Shown here one piece after another: positions 18,629 to 28,773 of a DNA stretch of 64,000 nucleotides. How positions within the stretch are numbered: position 1 is the first letter of the stretch; every line of letters begins with the position of its first letter. Both the position numbers and the translations under genes were made by a program. The stretch is from assembly GCF_020923495.1 (NCBI RefSeq), contig NZ_CP064048.1, forward strand, positions 2,853,001-2,917,000, read 5' to 3'. Source of the stretch: Brevibacillus sedimenti (GTDB taxonomy: Bacteria; Bacillota; Bacilli; Brevibacillales; Brevibacillaceae). The notes under the pieces are model-generated. The model ran no database searches. It saw nothing but the letters and a program-made list of their open reading frames with translations, and had not been told where the DNA came from.

Positions 18629-19588
18629 GTGGAGAAACGCGATACACTCATTGAAGTACGCAATCTGAAGAAATTTTTCAAGATCGGTGACAATACCCTG
18701 AAAGCCGTAAACGATCTGACCTTTGAGATCAAGCGCGGCGAAACGCTTGGCGTGGTAGGGGAGTCTGGCTGCGGCAAATCCACGGCGGGCCGTACCATTC
18801 TTCGATTGTACGAGCCTACTGCAGGCGAAGTCCTGTTTGAAGGTCAAGATGTGATGAAACTGAACCATCAGGAAATGAAAGCAATGCGCCGCAAGATGCA
18901 GATGATTTTCCAGGACCCGTACGCGTCGCTCAACCCGCGGATGACGGTGGGCGACATCATCGGCGAGGCGCTTGACATTCACGGCCTGGCGACCGGCCAG
19001 AAGCGCAAGGAACGAATTCAAGAGCTGTTGTCGCTGGTCAGCCTGAACCCGGAACACATGAACCGCTTCCCACACGAATTCTCCGGCGGTCAGCGCCAGC
19101 GGATCGGGATCGCCCGCGCATTGGCGGTCGAGCCGAAGTTTATTGTTTGCGACGAGCCGATCTCCGCGCTGGACGTGTCGGTACAGGCGCAGGTGGTCAA
19201 CCTGCTGCAGCAGCTGCAGGAAAAGATGGGCCTGACCTACATGTTCATCGCCCACGACCTGTCGATGGTGAAGTACATTTCCGATCGCGTCGCCGTCATG
19301 TACCTTGGCAAAATGGTGGAGCTGGCCGAGAGTGAGAAGCTCTATGAAAAACCGCTCCATCCCTACACCCAGGCACTGCTTTCGGCCATCCCGATTCCGG
19401 ACCCGGAAGTGGAGCGGAAACGGGAGCGCATCGTCCTGCAGGGCGACGTGCCCAGCCCGATGAATCCGCCGAGCGGCTGCCATTTCCGCACCCGCTGCCC
19501 GAAGGCGATGCCGGAATGCGCCGCTGCCGAGCCGGTGTGGAAAGAGGTGGAACCGGGCCATTTCGCGGCCTGCCATTTATACAACTAG
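18629..19588 (+). CDS. oppF: oligopeptide ABC transporter ATP-binding protein
   Basis: This 319-residue partner ATPase of OppD has Walker A GESGCGKS near 49, signature FSGGQRQR near 156, and Walker [12 protein letters not shown]. The oligo_HPY tail has cysteines in [15 protein letters not shown]. The start is GTG 18629 behind GAGGAGGGG. It ends the operon. Confidence 0.94.
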   Translation: MEKRDTLIEVRNLKKFFKIGDNTLKAVNDLTFEIKRGETLGVVGESGCGKSTAGRTILRLYEPTAGEVLFEGQDVMKLNHQEMKAMRRKMQMIFQDPYASLNPRMTVGDIIGEALDIHGLATGQKRKERIQELLSLVSLNPEHMNRFPHEFSGGQRQRIGIARALAVEPKFIVCDEPISALDVSVQAQVVNLLQQLQEKMGLTYMFIAHDLSMVKYISDRVAVMYLGKMVELAESEKLYEKPLHPYTQALLSAIPIPDPEVERKRERIVLQGDVPSPMNPPSGCHFRTRCPKAMPECAAAEPVWKEVEPGHFAACHLYN

Positions 19589-19659
19589 AAACGCAAGGAC
19601 AGGCATTCCCGATCAATCCGATTGGGAATCCTTCCTTTCTTGACAACACGGTACATGTG

Positions 19660-19716
19660 GCCTCTGCGAAACGACTGGGTATCTTCACCTGATATCTGTT
19701 CGCAGAGGCTTTTTTC
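19660..19716 (+). terminator. terminator after oppF
   Basis: GCCTCTGCGAA pairs with TTCGCAGAGGC across a 28-base loop that contains a smaller GATATC-type hairpin, and is followed by TTTTTTC. A weaker stem (ATTCCC..GGGAAT) lies just upstream at 19605-19630. Confidence 0.65.
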
Positions 19717-19740
19717 ATTGCTGCCGGCCTGGCATATTAT
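19712..19740 (+). promoter_or_regulatory. possible promoter of chemoreceptor gene
   Basis: TTTTCA and TATTAT are separated by 17 bases; the -35 overlaps the T run of the upstream terminator. It does not resemble a sigma-D site. Confidence 0.4.
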
Positions 19741-19776
19741 GGAGCTTCTGATTGGAAAAAAGGGGGCTGTTGGCTC

Positions 19777-21870
19777 ATGAAAAAACTGCGACTGCCGCAT
19801 TTTCGGGACATGCGTCTGCGAGGAGTGCGCAAGGAAACATTGCCGAGTTGGCTGCGGAATACGCCCCGGGTGCTGGAGTCGTTCAAGGGACAGCTCCAGG
19901 GTTCGCTTGCCACCAAAATGATTGCGTTTGGCATTGTTCTTGTTTTGGTCATTATCGGTTCTCTTCAATTTATAGCGCTGTCCCTGTCCAAGTCGACGCT
20001 GATCGGGATCACGTCCACCCAGGCGAAAATGCTGGCGGAACAGCATGCCGCCAGCATGGAGGACTGGATCGTGGAAATGATGGACTCTGCACGGGAGACG
20101 GCGTCTAAGCGCGTGATGATGACGGAGATGGAGCCGCTGATTAAGGAGCAGTTCCAACTGCTGCGGCAAAGCCACAAGGAGATTGCGAAAATCTACCTGG
20201 TGGATACGGCCAGCGGAAAAGCGCTGTACTCGCTAACGGGGCGGGTTGAGACGGATTTCAGGCAGAAGAAGTTCGTTCAACAGGTCGTGTCGACAGAGGC
20301 CCCAGTCGTCTCGGATGAAGAGATCGTGCTGGGCGGTGACAGAAGCTATCTCTACATCGCCACACCGGTCGGCGAGAAAAACAAGGATACCTCTCGCGTG
20401 CTGGTAGTCGGCTTTACGATTGAGCCGATCATCAACAAGGTAGAGGCGATTCCGTTCATGCAGAACGGGTATGCGTTTGTGGTCCGGCCGGACGGGCTGG
20501 TCATTGCTCACCGCGACCCCGGGCAAAACGGAAAGCTTTCCCTTGCCGAAAACGGCGACTACGAGGAGATGCTCGAGTTGGCAGGACAAAAGCAAAGCAG
20601 CAGCTTGTTGTATGAAGCAGACGGGCTGGACTCCTTTGCGGCACTGGCGCCTATCCCGTCGATCGGCTGGAGTGTCGTCCTGACTACGGGCATCGACGAG
20701 GTGTACGGAGACGTAAACGGTATGGGGCTTTACTTCGCCCTCATCAGCCTGCCTGCCATTGCCCTGTCGTCCATGCTGATCTGGTGGTTCGCCAAGCGCA
20801 TCCGCAGGTCGCTGTACGCGATCGCCAAGGACATGGAGCGCATCGGTTCCGGCCGGTTTGACGTGGAGATCGAGGTCAAAGGCAGCGACGAACTGGCCAT
20901 GGTGGGCCGAAAAATGAACGAAATGGTGGCGGAACTGCGCACGCTGATCTCGCTCGTGCAGGGACAAGCCGCCCGTTTGAACGACGCCGCCGACGAGTTG
21001 TCGGCCTTCGCCCAGCAAAACAAAGGGGCGATTCAGCTGATCACGGACAACGTCTCCACCATTTCCGAGCGGGTCGCCCTGCAAACGGGTGAAGTGGCGG
21101 CTGCCGTCCGTACCGTGTCGGAGATTTCGCAAGGGGTGGAACAAGTGGCAGTAGCGGCGGAATCGACGACGCTGGCCACGACACGCACCTTCGAGCGGGC
21201 TTCGGACGGATTGGAACTGGTGGAAAATGTCATCTCCACCGTCCGGCACGCGACCGGTGAAGTGGAGCAGACGGCCCGTCAGATGCATGGCCTACGAGAC
21301 CGGGCCCGCCAGATTACCAGCATCGTGGAGATGATCAGAAACATCGCCGCGCAGACCAACCTGCTGGCGCTCAATGCGACAATCGAGGCTGCCCGCGCCG
21401 GCGAAGCGGGACGCGGTTTTGCCGTCGTCGCCAGCGAAGTCCGCAAGCTGGCGGAAGAGAGCAGTGCCTTCTCTGAACACATCGCCTCCATTGCCCATTC
21501 AATCAACAACGACGCGATGGGGATGAGCAGCCATATGGACGAGATCGTCGCGATGGTCAACAATGGACTTCAGTCCGTAGAGTCAGTGGGTGTTGCCTTC
21601 CAGCACATCGTCGCCGACATTCAATCGGCGGCGGAACAGAGCGAAGCGATGTCGGCCGCGTCAGAAGAGATGGCCGCCGGCAACCAGGTGGTTACCAGCT
21701 CGATGCACCGGCTCTCCGCCATGTCAGATGAGATCAATCAGTCGCTTGGCGGCGTCGTGGAAACGGTCGACGAACAGCTGAACGCCATTGCGCGGATCAG
21801 TGAAAATGTGGAACAACTGAAATCACTGGCGGATGAATTGTCCAACAACGTTCGCAAGTTTGTGATCTGA
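19777..21870 (+). CDS. methyl-accepting chemotaxis protein
   Basis: This 697-residue transmembrane chemoreceptor has membrane segment 1 at about 48-70, an extracellular sensor of about 245 residues (Cache-like in length and pattern), membrane segment 2 at about 317-338, a HAMP linker to about 395 and a long coiled-coil signalling domain. The conserved tip ([20 protein letters not shown]) is near 522-541. The N-terminus before the first membrane segment is unusually long and basic (about 47 residues). It sits alone between two terminators, beside the opp operon and dacF, and is an insertion relative to B. subtilis order. The ligand is unknown. Confidence 0.93.
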   Translation: MKKLRLPHFRDMRLRGVRKETLPSWLRNTPRVLESFKGQLQGSLATKMIAFGIVLVLVIIGSLQFIALSLSKSTLIGITSTQAKMLAEQHAASMEDWIVEMMDSARETASKRVMMTEMEPLIKEQFQLLRQSHKEIAKIYLVDTASGKALYSLTGRVETDFRQKKFVQQVVSTEAPVVSDEEIVLGGDRSYLYIATPVGEKNKDTSRVLVVGFTIEPIINKVEAIPFMQNGYAFVVRPDGLVIAHRDPGQNGKLSLAENGDYEEMLELAGQKQSSSLLYEADGLDSFAALAPIPSIGWSVVLTTGIDEVYGDVNGMGLYFALISLPAIALSSMLIWWFAKRIRRSLYAIAKDMERIGSGRFDVEIEVKGSDELAMVGRKMNEMVAELRTLISLVQGQAARLNDAADELSAFAQQNKGAIQLITDNVSTISERVALQTGEVAAAVRTVSEISQGVEQVAVAAESTTLATTRTFERASDGLELVENVISTVRHATGEVEQTARQMHGLRDRARQITSIVEMIRNIAAQTNLLALNATIEAARAGEAGRGFAVVASEVRKLAEESSAFSEHIASIAHSINNDAMGMSSHMDEIVAMVNNGLQSVESVGVAFQHIVADIQSAAEQSEAMSAASEEMAAGNQVVTSSMHRLSAMSDEINQSLGGVVETVDEQLNAIARISENVEQLKSLADELSNNVRKFVI

Positions 21871-21877
21871 ATGCGGT

Positions 21878-21906
21878 CCCCTTTCGCCCGGGCGAAGGGG
21901 CTTTTC
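21878..21906 (+). terminator. terminator of chemoreceptor gene
   Basis: CCCCTTTCGCCC pairs with GGGCGAAGGGG (one bulged T) and is followed by CTTTTC just after the stop codon. Confidence 0.65.
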
Positions 21907-21994
21907 TTTAGCAAAAATGGGAAAGGTAGTGGTGGGAGCTGCCTGTCCCGTGTGAAGCGTTTCGCTCTCGGAAATCCGCTGTTGCCTTCCATGT

Positions 21995-22024
21995 GAATAT
22001 TTTCCTGTTTGATTGGTCAGAATA
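21995..22024 (+). promoter_or_regulatory. sigma-F promoter of dacF
   Basis: GAATA, a 15-base spacer and GGTCAGAATA match the sigma-F consensus (GWATA, N15, GGNNANAHTR) at every defined position, 28 bases before the dacF start. Confidence 0.78.
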
Positions 22025-22052
22025 AAACCATGAATGGAGGGAAGGGAATGCT

Positions 22053-23243
22053 ATGAAAAGGACGCTGAATCTGGGTCTGTCTGTGCTCATCACATGTGTT
22101 GCTTTCTTTTCTCCAATGGCGGCGGCAGCCAATGAAAAACCCGCCCCCGATCAAAAGGAGATGAATTTCGCGCCGCACGCGACGTCCGCCATCTTGATGG
22201 AAGCGGATACGGGCACCGTTCTGTTCGAGAAAAACGCGCATGAAAAACTGCCTCCGGCCAGCATCACCAAAGTGATGACGCTGCTGCTGATCATGGAAGC
22301 GCTGGATCGAGGCGAGATCAAGCTGACCGACAAGGTTCGCACCAGCGAACGGGCGGCGTCGATGGGGGGCTCACAAATCTTTTTGCAGCCCGGAGAAGAA
22401 ATGACCGTCGAAGACATGATCAAGGGTATCGCAATCGCGTCCGGCAATGACGCCTCTGTCGCCATGGCCGAGCATCTGGCCGGCACAGAAGAGGCATTCG
22501 TGGCCCGGATGAACGAGCGGGCCAAGCAGCTCGGCATGAAGAATACCCATTTTGTGAATTCCAACGGTCTGCCGGCCCCCAATCATTACTCCTCGGCGAT
22601 GGACATTGCGATTATGTCCCGCGAGCTGTTAAAACACGAACTGATTACCAAATATACCGGGACCTATCAGGACTATTTGCGAAAAGACACGGACAATCCG
22701 TTCTGGCTGGTCAACACCAACCGCCTCGTCCGGTTTTACGAAGGGGTGGACGGGCTGAAGACAGGTTACACCAGCGAAGCGAAATACTGCCTGACGGCAA
22801 CTGCCAAGCGCAACAACATGCGGGTGATCGCCGTCGTGATGGGAGAACCCGATACCAAGACGCGCAATGCGGAAGTGGCCACGCTGTTCACCTACGCGTT
22901 TACCCACTTCCAGGTGCAGCCGGTCTATAAAAAGGGAGAAGTGGTGCAGCCGATCACCGTGGACAAGGGAAAGCTGCCGCAGGTCAATGTCATTACACCG
23001 CAAGCGGTCAGTCTGCTGATGAAGCGGGGCGAATCGCCTGATCACTACACCAGGGAGGTCGTCCTGAATCAGACGGTAAATGCGCCCATCAGCAAAGACC
23101 AGGTTGTCGGTCACATCTTCATCCGAAACAAGGAAGGCAAAGAAGTAAGCCGTATTGATCTCTATCCGGAGCAATCGATAGAGAAGGCAGGCATGTGGGA
23201 GATTCTCAAGCGAACCACAAAACACGTCTTGATTGGCTATTGA
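22053..23243 (+). CDS. dacF: D-alanyl-D-alanine carboxypeptidase DacF
   Basis: This 396-residue low-molecular-weight penicillin-binding protein trims pentapeptides of spore peptidoglycan, made in the forespore. A signal peptide covers about 1-26. Active-site motifs are S70-x-x-K73 (PASITK), the SGN of ASGNDAS and KTG of KTGYTSEA. It lies just upstream of spoIIAA as in B. subtilis, and its sigma-F type promoter fits forespore expression with possible read-through into spoIIA. Start is ATG 22053 behind GGAGGGAAGGG. Confidence 0.93.
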   Translation: MKRTLNLGLSVLITCVAFFSPMAAAANEKPAPDQKEMNFAPHATSAILMEADTGTVLFEKNAHEKLPPASITKVMTLLLIMEALDRGEIKLTDKVRTSERAASMGGSQIFLQPGEEMTVEDMIKGIAIASGNDASVAMAEHLAGTEEAFVARMNERAKQLGMKNTHFVNSNGLPAPNHYSSAMDIAIMSRELLKHELITKYTGTYQDYLRKDTDNPFWLVNTNRLVRFYEGVDGLKTGYTSEAKYCLTATAKRNNMRVIAVVMGEPDTKTRNAEVATLFTYAFTHFQVQPVYKKGEVVQPITVDKGKLPQVNVITPQAVSLLMKRGESPDHYTREVVLNQTVNAPISKDQVVGHIFIRNKEGKEVSRIDLYPEQSIEKAGMWEILKRTTKHVLIGY

Positions 23244-23326
23244 ACTGTCAGCACGATCGCGAAAAGAATCGAGTTGCCACGAATGTGACCTTCGGCTGCT
23301 CGATTTTTTTGTTCTTTTGTCGCATG

Positions 23327-23354
23327 GCAGGAAATGGAACACGCCGGACAGAAA
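23327..23354 (+). promoter_or_regulatory. candidate sigma-H promoter of spoIIA operon
   Basis: GCAGGAAAT, a 12-base spacer and ACAGAAA fit the sigma-H pattern RNAGGAWWW, N11-12, RNNGAAT with one mismatch. The site is 39 bases before spoIIAA. I saw no clear Spo0A box check beyond this. Confidence 0.6.
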
Positions 23355-23392
23355 AGAGAGAGAACTACGGGATGAAGGAGAGTGTGTCAGCC

Positions 23393-23743
23393 ATGAGTCT
23401 ACGCATCGCCACGGAGACCAAGCAGGACGTGCTGGTCGTCCGTTTGCAGGGAGAACTGGATCACCACACGGCGGAAGAGTTGCGCAGCACGGTGGATGGG
23501 ATTCTGCGCAATACGCATATACGCCACATCGTACTCAGTCTGGCCGATTTGGCGTTCATGGACAGCTCTGGCATCGGAGTCATTCTCGGCCGTTACAAGC
23601 AAATATCTGCCCGCTCCGGCGAAATGGTCGTATGTTCGATCAATCCGACCATCTACCGGATTTTTGAGATGTCAGGCCTGTTCAAGGTGATCAAGTTCCG
23701 CGAAAGCGAAGCGGAAGCGCTGCATGTACTGGGGGTGGCGTAA
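23393..23743 (+). CDS. spoIIAA: anti-sigma F factor antagonist SpoIIAA
   Basis: This 116-residue STAS-domain protein releases sigma-F by binding SpoIIAB when unphosphorylated. The phosphorylated serine is S58 in FMDSSGIGV, the same number as in B. subtilis. The start at ATG 23393 gives MSLRI, as in B. subtilis (MSLGI); an in-frame ATG at 23372 overlaps the AAGGAG ribosome site. It is followed by one base and then spoIIAB. Confidence 0.96.
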   Translation: MSLRIATETKQDVLVVRLQGELDHHTAEELRSTVDGILRNTHIRHIVLSLADLAFMDSSGIGVILGRYKQISARSGEMVVCSINPTIYRIFEMSGLFKVIKFRESEAEALHVLGVA

Positions 23744-23744
23744 G

Positions 23745-24191
23745 ATGACCACGCGCAATTTCATGACGGTCTCGTTTGCTGCCCTGAGCCAAAACGAAGC
23801 GTTTGCCCGTGTGGCCGTCGCATCGTTCATCTCGCAATGGGATGTGACGGTCGAAGAGTTGGAAGAGATCAAAACGGTTGTGTCCGAGGCTGTTACCAAC
23901 GCGATCATTCACGGGTACGAGGAAAACGCTGAAGGCGTGGTCCGCATCTCTGTCAGCATCGAAGACGGCCTGGTCGATCTGCTGGTAGAAGACCAGGGCA
24001 AAGGCATCGAGGACGTCGATCTGGCCATGCAGCCGCTCTACACCAGCAAGCCGGAACTGGAACGCTCCGGAATGGGCTTTACGATCATGGAAAATTTCAT
24101 GGACACACTGGAGGTGGTGACCGCCGTCGGAAAAGGAACCACCGTTCGCCTGACCAAACGCCTTTCGTGTGCCAAAGCCTTGCAAAATTAG
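23745..24191 (+). CDS. spoIIAB: anti-sigma F factor SpoIIAB
   Basis: This 148-residue serine kinase and anti-sigma factor of the GHKL/Bergerat fold binds sigma-F and phosphorylates SpoIIAA. ATP-site motifs are [11 protein letters not shown] (N box), DQGKGIED and RSGMGFTIM. The ATG at 23745 immediately follows the spoIIAA stop, with GGGGGTGG upstream, which implies translational coupling. Confidence 0.96.
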   Translation: MTTRNFMTVSFAALSQNEAFARVAVASFISQWDVTVEELEEIKTVVSEAVTNAIIHGYEENAEGVVRISVSIEDGLVDLLVEDQGKGIEDVDLAMQPLYTSKPELERSGMGFTIMENFMDTLEVVTAVGKGTTVRLTKRLSCAKALQN

Positions 24192-24202
24192 GGGTAGTGC
24201 CA

Positions 24203-24958
24203 ATGGGTGCCGATATCAAAAATGCCAGTCAGCCTTTTCTGACCAATGATCAAGTGAAGGAATTGATTGCCAAGAGCCAGAAGGGAGATGCTGAAGCCCG
24301 CGAGCTGCTCGTCAACAGCAACATCCGGCTGGTGTGGTCGGTCGTCCAGCGCTTTATCAACCGCGGCTACGAGGCGGACGACCTGTTCCAGATTGGATGC
24401 ATCGGCTTGCTGAAGGCCGTGGACAAGTTTGACCTGGCGTACGACGTCAAATTTTCCACCTACGCCGTGCCGATGATCATCGGGGAAATTCAGCGGTTTT
24501 TGCGCGACGACGGGACGGTCAAGGTGAGCCGCTCTCTCAAGGAGACGGCCAACAAGGTGCGGCGGGCAAAAGACGAGCTGTATAAAACGTACGGCCGGGC
24601 GCCGACCATTTCGGAAGTGGCGGAGGCTGTGGGCATTACGCCGGAAGAGGTGGTGCTGGCTCAGGAAGCGAGCAGGGCGCCGTCGTCGATTCACGAGACG
24701 GTGTTTGAAAACGACGGTGATCCGATTACGCTGATTGACCAGATTGCCGATGAAGGCGTCAACCGATGGTTTGAAAAAATTGCGCTGAAGGACGCTATCA
24801 GCCGGCTGAACGAGCGGGAGCAGCTGATCGTCTATCTGCGCTACTACAAGGATCAGACCCAATCGGAAGTGGCAGAGCGGCTGGGCATCTCGCAAGTGCA
24901 GGTGTCGCGGCTGGAGAAGCGCATCTTGCAAACAATCAGGGACCAGATTGAGCAGTAA
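24203..24958 (+). CDS. sigF: RNA polymerase sigma-F factor
   Basis: This 251-residue sporulation sigma factor (SpoIIAC) is active first in the forespore. Region 2 (RLVWSVVQRFINRGYEADDLFQIGCIGLLKAV, read in parts) and region 4 helix-turn-helix (SEVAERLGISQVQVSRLEKR) are almost identical to B. subtilis SigF. Start is ATG 24203, 11 bases after spoIIAB, behind GGGGTAG. Its last codons form the left arm of the terminator. Confidence 0.97.
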   Translation: MGADIKNASQPFLTNDQVKELIAKSQKGDAEARELLVNSNIRLVWSVVQRFINRGYEADDLFQIGCIGLLKAVDKFDLAYDVKFSTYAVPMIIGEIQRFLRDDGTVKVSRSLKETANKVRRAKDELYKTYGRAPTISEVAEAVGITPEEVVLAQEASRAPSSIHETVFENDGDPITLIDQIADEGVNRWFEKIALKDAISRLNEREQLIVYLRYYKDQTQSEVAERLGISQVQVSRLEKRILQTIRDQIEQ

Positions 24959-24977
24959 GCTCGTCTGGTCTTTTTTT
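24941..24977 (+). terminator. terminator of spoIIA operon
   Basis: GACCAGA..GAGC pairs with GCTC..TCTGGTC and is followed by TTTTTTT. The left arm lies inside the end of sigF. Confidence 0.82.
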
Positions 24978-25005
24978 ATGCGCGATAAAGTGTGAGGCTG
25001 CAACT

Positions 25006-25036
25006 GCATGATAGGACCGGCAAACGGCGCATACTA
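25006..25036 (+). promoter_or_regulatory. candidate sigma-G promoter of spoVA operon
   Basis: GCATG and CATACTA fit the sigma-G boxes GNATR and CANNHTA, but the spacer is 19 bases rather than the usual 17-18. It ends 35 bases before spoVAA. Confidence 0.45.
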
Positions 25037-25071
25037 GCGAAAGATCGGCAGGGCACAAAGGAGGGGTGGAC

Positions 25072-25686
25072 GTGCAAGAACCTTTGTATCTGCGACTGCG
25101 AAAACGGCTGTCTGTCAAACCGCAGGCGGTGATCACCCTGGGAGACATCTGCCAGCTCTACTGGGACGGGGAACGGGAGAAGGCATTAGCGAGAATGCCT
25201 GTCTATCGCGTGCAGCCGGAAGACGGCGATCTGATCATCATCGACATCATGCAGGTGATTCGCAAGATCCGGACCGCCTACCCGGAAACCCCGCTGGAGA
25301 TTCAGGGAGCGGCGCAAATCATCGTGGAAGTGCTCAACCCGCGGAAACGGCCCAAGCTGGTGCTGGTAGCCGCAGTATGGCTGCTGCTGTTTGTCGGGTC
25401 GGGTCTGGCGATCATGAACTTTCATACGGACGTGAGCATGCTGCAGGTTCATCAGCGGATCCACTACCTGATCACCGGGCAGGCGAGCGAGCAGCCGCTG
25501 TGGCTGCAAATCCCCTATTCGATCGGAATCGGACTGGGGATGATCCTGTTTTTTAATCATTTGTTTAAAAAACGGATTACAGAAGAGCCCAGTCCGCTGG
25601 AAGTGGAGTTGTTCATGTATCAGCAAAGCCTGGATCAGTATTACATCCAGCACGAAAACAAGGAAAACGAGCGGACCAAGACATGA
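25072..25686 (+). CDS. spoVAA: stage V sporulation protein AA
   Basis: This first protein of the SpoVA dipicolinic-acid channel has 204 residues, with a soluble N-terminal half and two membrane segments (about 98-116 and 147-166). Start GTG 25072 is seven bases after GGAGG; GTG 25066 overlaps the ribosome site. It overlaps spoVAB by four bases (ATGA). Confidence 0.92.
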   Translation: MQEPLYLRLRKRLSVKPQAVITLGDICQLYWDGEREKALARMPVYRVQPEDGDLIIIDIMQVIRKIRTAYPETPLEIQGAAQIIVEVLNPRKRPKLVLVAAVWLLLFVGSGLAIMNFHTDVSMLQVHQRIHYLITGQASEQPLWLQIPYSIGIGLGMILFFNHLFKKRITEEPSPLEVELFMYQQSLDQYYIQHENKENERTKT

Positions 25687-26102
25687 ACGTCTGGCACTAT
25701 CTGCTGCTGGTGCTGATCGGACTGGGAGGGGGAGTGGCCGTCGGCAGCGGATTCGTCGCCTTTATCACCGTGCTGGACATCATTCCGCGGCTGGCGCAGC
25801 TGACCAATGCCAAGCGCTACATTCAGGCGCTGGAATGGGCGCTCGTGGCCGGTGCCCTATTTTTTACCTTGGCTGACTTTTTTCAATGGGTGGCGCGTCT
25901 GCCGCTGGTGATCACTTCCCTGTACGGCATCATCGCCGGCGTGTTCGTGGGCATGCTGGCGGCGGGATTGACCGAGGTGCTGAACGTGTTTCCGATCTTG
26001 GCGAAAAGGCTGAACGTGGACGATAAGCTGATTGTCCTGCTGATGGCGATGGTGTTCGGAAAGATTGGCGGTTCACTGCTGCAGTGGCTGTTTCACTTGT
26101 AA
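25683..26102 (+). CDS. spoVAB: stage V sporulation protein AB
   Basis: This 139-residue membrane protein has about four hydrophobic segments (8-30, 50-68, 72-98 and 115-135) and a glycine-rich LIGLGGGVAVGSGFVAF start. It is part of the spoVA operon for dipicolinic acid transport; its own role is not defined. Confidence 0.92.
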   Translation: MNVWHYLLLVLIGLGGGVAVGSGFVAFITVLDIIPRLAQLTNAKRYIQALEWALVAGALFFTLADFFQWVARLPLVITSLYGIIAGVFVGMLAAGLTEVLNVFPILAKRLNVDDKLIVLLMAMVFGKIGGSLLQWLFHL

Positions 26103-26230
26103 TCGCGCACTATGATGGAAAACACATCCATTCATAGAAGTGAATCGTAATTGGAATCATATGGATATGCCATATGCATGCGGTCAGGAGTGGCAGCACT
26201 GCACTTATGAATCAATAAGGAGTGATCAAG

Positions 26231-26710
26231 GTGGGGACCAAGACGAAAACGTCCAATTCGATGCCCATGACGAAGCAACTGTATCAGCAACAGGCGGCCA
26301 AATACCAGCCAAAGCGAAACGTCCTGCTCAATTCGCTGCGCGCCTTTTGGGTAGGCGGGACGATCTGCCTCTTGGGACAAATCTTGCAGAACATGTATAT
26401 CAGCTTTTTCGGATTTACCGAAAAAACAGCAAGCAATCCGACCGTGGCCACCCTGATTTTTTTGTCCGTGCTGCTGACCGGCCTGGGCATCTACGACAAC
26501 ATCGGCCAGTATGCGGGAGCCGGCTCTGCAGTGCCGGTAACCGGGTTTGCCAATTCGATCGCCTCTGCCGCGATTGAGCATCGCAGCGAGGGATATGTGC
26601 TGGGGGTCGGCGGCAACATGTTCAAGCTGGCCGGTTCCGTCATCGTGTTTGGCGTGGTGGCCGCCTTTGTCGCGGGCATCTTGAAGACACTCTGGAAGAT
26701 GTTCACGTAA
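26231..26710 (+). CDS. spoVAC: stage V sporulation protein AC
   Basis: This 159-residue membrane protein is a SpoVAC-type channel subunit; B. subtilis SpoVAC behaves as a mechanosensitive channel. Hydrophobic segments lie at about 45-65, 75-98 and 125-150, with the SAVPVTGFANSIASAA motif shared with SpoVAE. I placed the start at GTG 26231, eight bases after AAGGAG. A 128-base gap separates it from spoVAB, the only long gap in the operon; I see no gene in it. Confidence 0.93.
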   Translation: MGTKTKTSNSMPMTKQLYQQQAAKYQPKRNVLLNSLRAFWVGGTICLLGQILQNMYISFFGFTEKTASNPTVATLIFLSVLLTGLGIYDNIGQYAGAGSAVPVTGFANSIASAAIEHRSEGYVLGVGGNMFKLAGSVIVFGVVAAFVAGILKTLWKMFT

Positions 26711-26723
26711 GGGGGGACGTATC

Positions 26724-27752
26724 GTGGGCAGCCAAGCAGGGGAATTCCGGGTTAGCCGGCAAACCTGGCAGTTCACCAGGGACGTGCGGCTTGTGTCTTC
26801 GGCGACTGCGGTCGGCCCCAAGGAAGGGGAAGGGCCGCTTGGGACCTATTTTGACAAGGTATACGACGACATGTATGCCGGCCAGGATTGCTGGGAGGAT
26901 GCAGAGCGTCAATTGATGGAGGATGCGGTGCAGCTTGCTCTGGACAAGGCGGGGCTGACCGAACAGGATGTCGACGTGATCATCGCCGGTGACCTTTTAA
27001 ACCAAAACATTACGACCAACTTCACGGCAGAGCAGCTGGCCATCCCGCTCATGGGCATGTACGGCGCTTGTTCCACCTCCATGCTCACTCTGGCGAACGC
27101 GGCAGCGCTGGTGAACGCCGGCTACGTCAACCGGGCGATTGCCGCCTGCAGCAGCCACAACGCGACAGCCGAGCGTCAATACCGCTATCCGACCGAGTAC
27201 GGCGGACAAAAGCCGCCGTCTGCCCAGTGGACCGTGACGGGAGCGGGGGCGGGACTGGTCGGTATCGGCGGAAACGGGCCGCGTATTACCTATGCGACCA
27301 TCGGCAAAGTGGTGGACATGGGAGTGAAGGACCCGTTTGACATGGGGTCGGCGATGGCGCCCGCTGCCGTCTCTACCTTGCAGACTCATTTCTCCGACAC
27401 CGGCCGAACTCCGCGCGATTACGATTTGATCGTCACGGGTGACCTGGCATCGGTCGGGTATCCAATCGTCAAGGAATGGATGCAGCGGGAAGGGTATGAC
27501 ATGGAAGGCGTATACAACGACTGCGGCTTAATGGTGTACTCACCCGAACAGGAGGTGTTCGCGGGCGGCAGCGGCTGTGCCAGCAGTGCTGTGGTCACCT
27601 ACGGCTACATCGTCGACCAGCTGAACAAAGGGCTGCTGAAAAAAGTGCTGGTGTGTGCCACCGGCGCGTTGTTAAGCCCGGTCAGCTACCAGCAGGGCAA
27701 TTCCATCCCGTGCATCGCCCACGCCGTGGCGTTGGAAGGAGGAGAAGCGTAA
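26724..27752 (+). CDS. spoVAD: stage V sporulation protein AD
   Basis: This 342-residue soluble protein with a thiolase-like fold binds dipicolinic acid at the inner membrane surface of the spore (known for B. subtilis). The cysteine-containing MYGACSTSM segment and the glycine-rich [12 protein letters not shown] segment are family marks. The start is GTG 26724 behind GGGGGG. Its stop overlaps the spoVAE start (TAATG). Confidence 0.95.
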   Translation: MGSQAGEFRVSRQTWQFTRDVRLVSSATAVGPKEGEGPLGTYFDKVYDDMYAGQDCWEDAERQLMEDAVQLALDKAGLTEQDVDVIIAGDLLNQNITTNFTAEQLAIPLMGMYGACSTSMLTLANAAALVNAGYVNRAIAACSSHNATAERQYRYPTEYGGQKPPSAQWTVTGAGAGLVGIGGNGPRITYATIGKVVDMGVKDPFDMGSAMAPAAVSTLQTHFSDTGRTPRDYDLIVTGDLASVGYPIVKEWMQREGYDMEGVYNDCGLMVYSPEQEVFAGGSGCASSAVVTYGYIVDQLNKGLLKKVLVCATGALLSPVSYQQGNSIPCIAHAVALEGGEA

Positions 27753-28102
27753 TGGAATACCTCATCGCATTCGTGGTGGGCGGATTGATCTGCGTCGTGG
27801 GCCAACTGCTCATGGATGTCGCCAAACTGACTCCCGCCCATGTCATGAGCACGCTGGTCGTCTCCGGTGTCGTTCTGGACTTCATCGGCGTGTACGACAA
27901 GCTGATCGACTTTGCCGGCGCCGGAGCCACTGTGCCGATCACCAGCTTTGGCCATGCGCTGTATCACGGAGCGATCAGCGAAGCGGAACAACACGGACTG
28001 ATCGGCGTCATCACCGGTATATTCGAGGTTACCAGCGCCGGGATTTCTGCGGCGATTGCGTTTGGCTTTTTGGCATCACTTGTCTTCAAACCCAAAGGCT
28101 GA
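27752..28102 (+). CDS. spoVAE: stage V sporulation protein AE (AEb type)
   Basis: This 116-residue membrane protein is paralogous to SpoVAC, with three to four hydrophobic segments and the [13 protein letters not shown] motif. It forms the membrane part of the dipicolinic acid channel with SpoVAC. It is translationally coupled to spoVAD by a one-base overlap. Confidence 0.94.
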   Translation: MEYLIAFVVGGLICVVGQLLMDVAKLTPAHVMSTLVVSGVVLDFIGVYDKLIDFAGAGATVPITSFGHALYHGAISEAEQHGLIGVITGIFEVTSAGISAAIAFGFLASLVFKPKG

Positions 28103-28131
28103 AATACCGATGCAGCGGGACGGTGATCCTC

Positions 28132-28773
28132 ATGGGCGGACAACGGCGAAAAGTCATTCTGGTGACCGACGGTGATCACGTCGCGCAAAAAGCGGTAGAG
28201 GCCGTAGCACGTCAGATCGGCGGCCGCGCCATTTCCCTGTCAGCGGGAAATCCCACGCCTCTGTCCGGCAAGCAGATCGTGGAACTGATCAAAACGGCTG
28301 CCTCCGATCCGGTGCTGGTCATGTTTGACGACAACGGCGACGTCGGACGTGGCCAGGGCGAACGGGCACTCGAATACGTGGTCCGGCATCCCGATATAGA
28401 GGTCCTGGGCGCCATCGCCGTCGCCTCCAACGCCAAAGGGGTGAGGGGGGCGTCAGTGAAGGTCTCGGTGGACAACCGGGAGCGGATTGTAGACGAGGCA
28501 GTGGACAAGAATGGTTTTCCCGATGACTCGCTGGAAAACCGCATCTACGGAGATACGGTTGACGTCCTCAACGAGCTGCAGGTGCCCAACATCATCGGCA
28601 TCGGGGACATCGGCAAGATGCAGGGCAGGGATCACCTGCACAAGGGGTGCCCGGTCACATTGAGAGCGGTGAAATGGATACTGGAAAGGAGCGGTTCCCA
28701 TGGCACAGAAAGTCGCGACGAAACGGCGCCCCATCTCGGAATTCGTGGACGAGAACAAGGAGTATCTGAATGA
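28132..28773 (+). CDS. spoVAEA: stage V sporulation protein AE (AEa type)
   Basis: This soluble protein of about 213 residues has the SpoVAEa N-terminus VILVTDGDHVAQKAVE and the SAGNPTPLSGKQIVELI segment. ATG 28132 is preferred; GTG 28123 is an in-frame alternative. Its 3' end overlaps spoVAF by 74 bases, a long same-strand overlap. The role within SpoVA is not defined. Confidence 0.92.
   Translation: MGGQRRKVILVTDGDHVAQKAVEAVARQIGGRAISLSAGNPTPLSGKQIVELIKTAASDPVLVMFDDNGDVGRGQGERALEYVVRHPDIEVLGAIAVASNAKGVRGASVKVSVDNRERIVDEAVDKNGFPDDSLENRIYGDTVDVLNELQVPNIIGIGDIGKMQGRDHLHKGCPVTLRAVKWILERSGSHGTESRDETAPHLGIRGREQGVSE

Noticed and set aside
26103-26230. Extra small gene or promoter between spoVAB and spoVAC
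   Set aside because: The frame beginning near 26140 runs without stop into spoVAC in another frame, and no sporulation promoter matched well.
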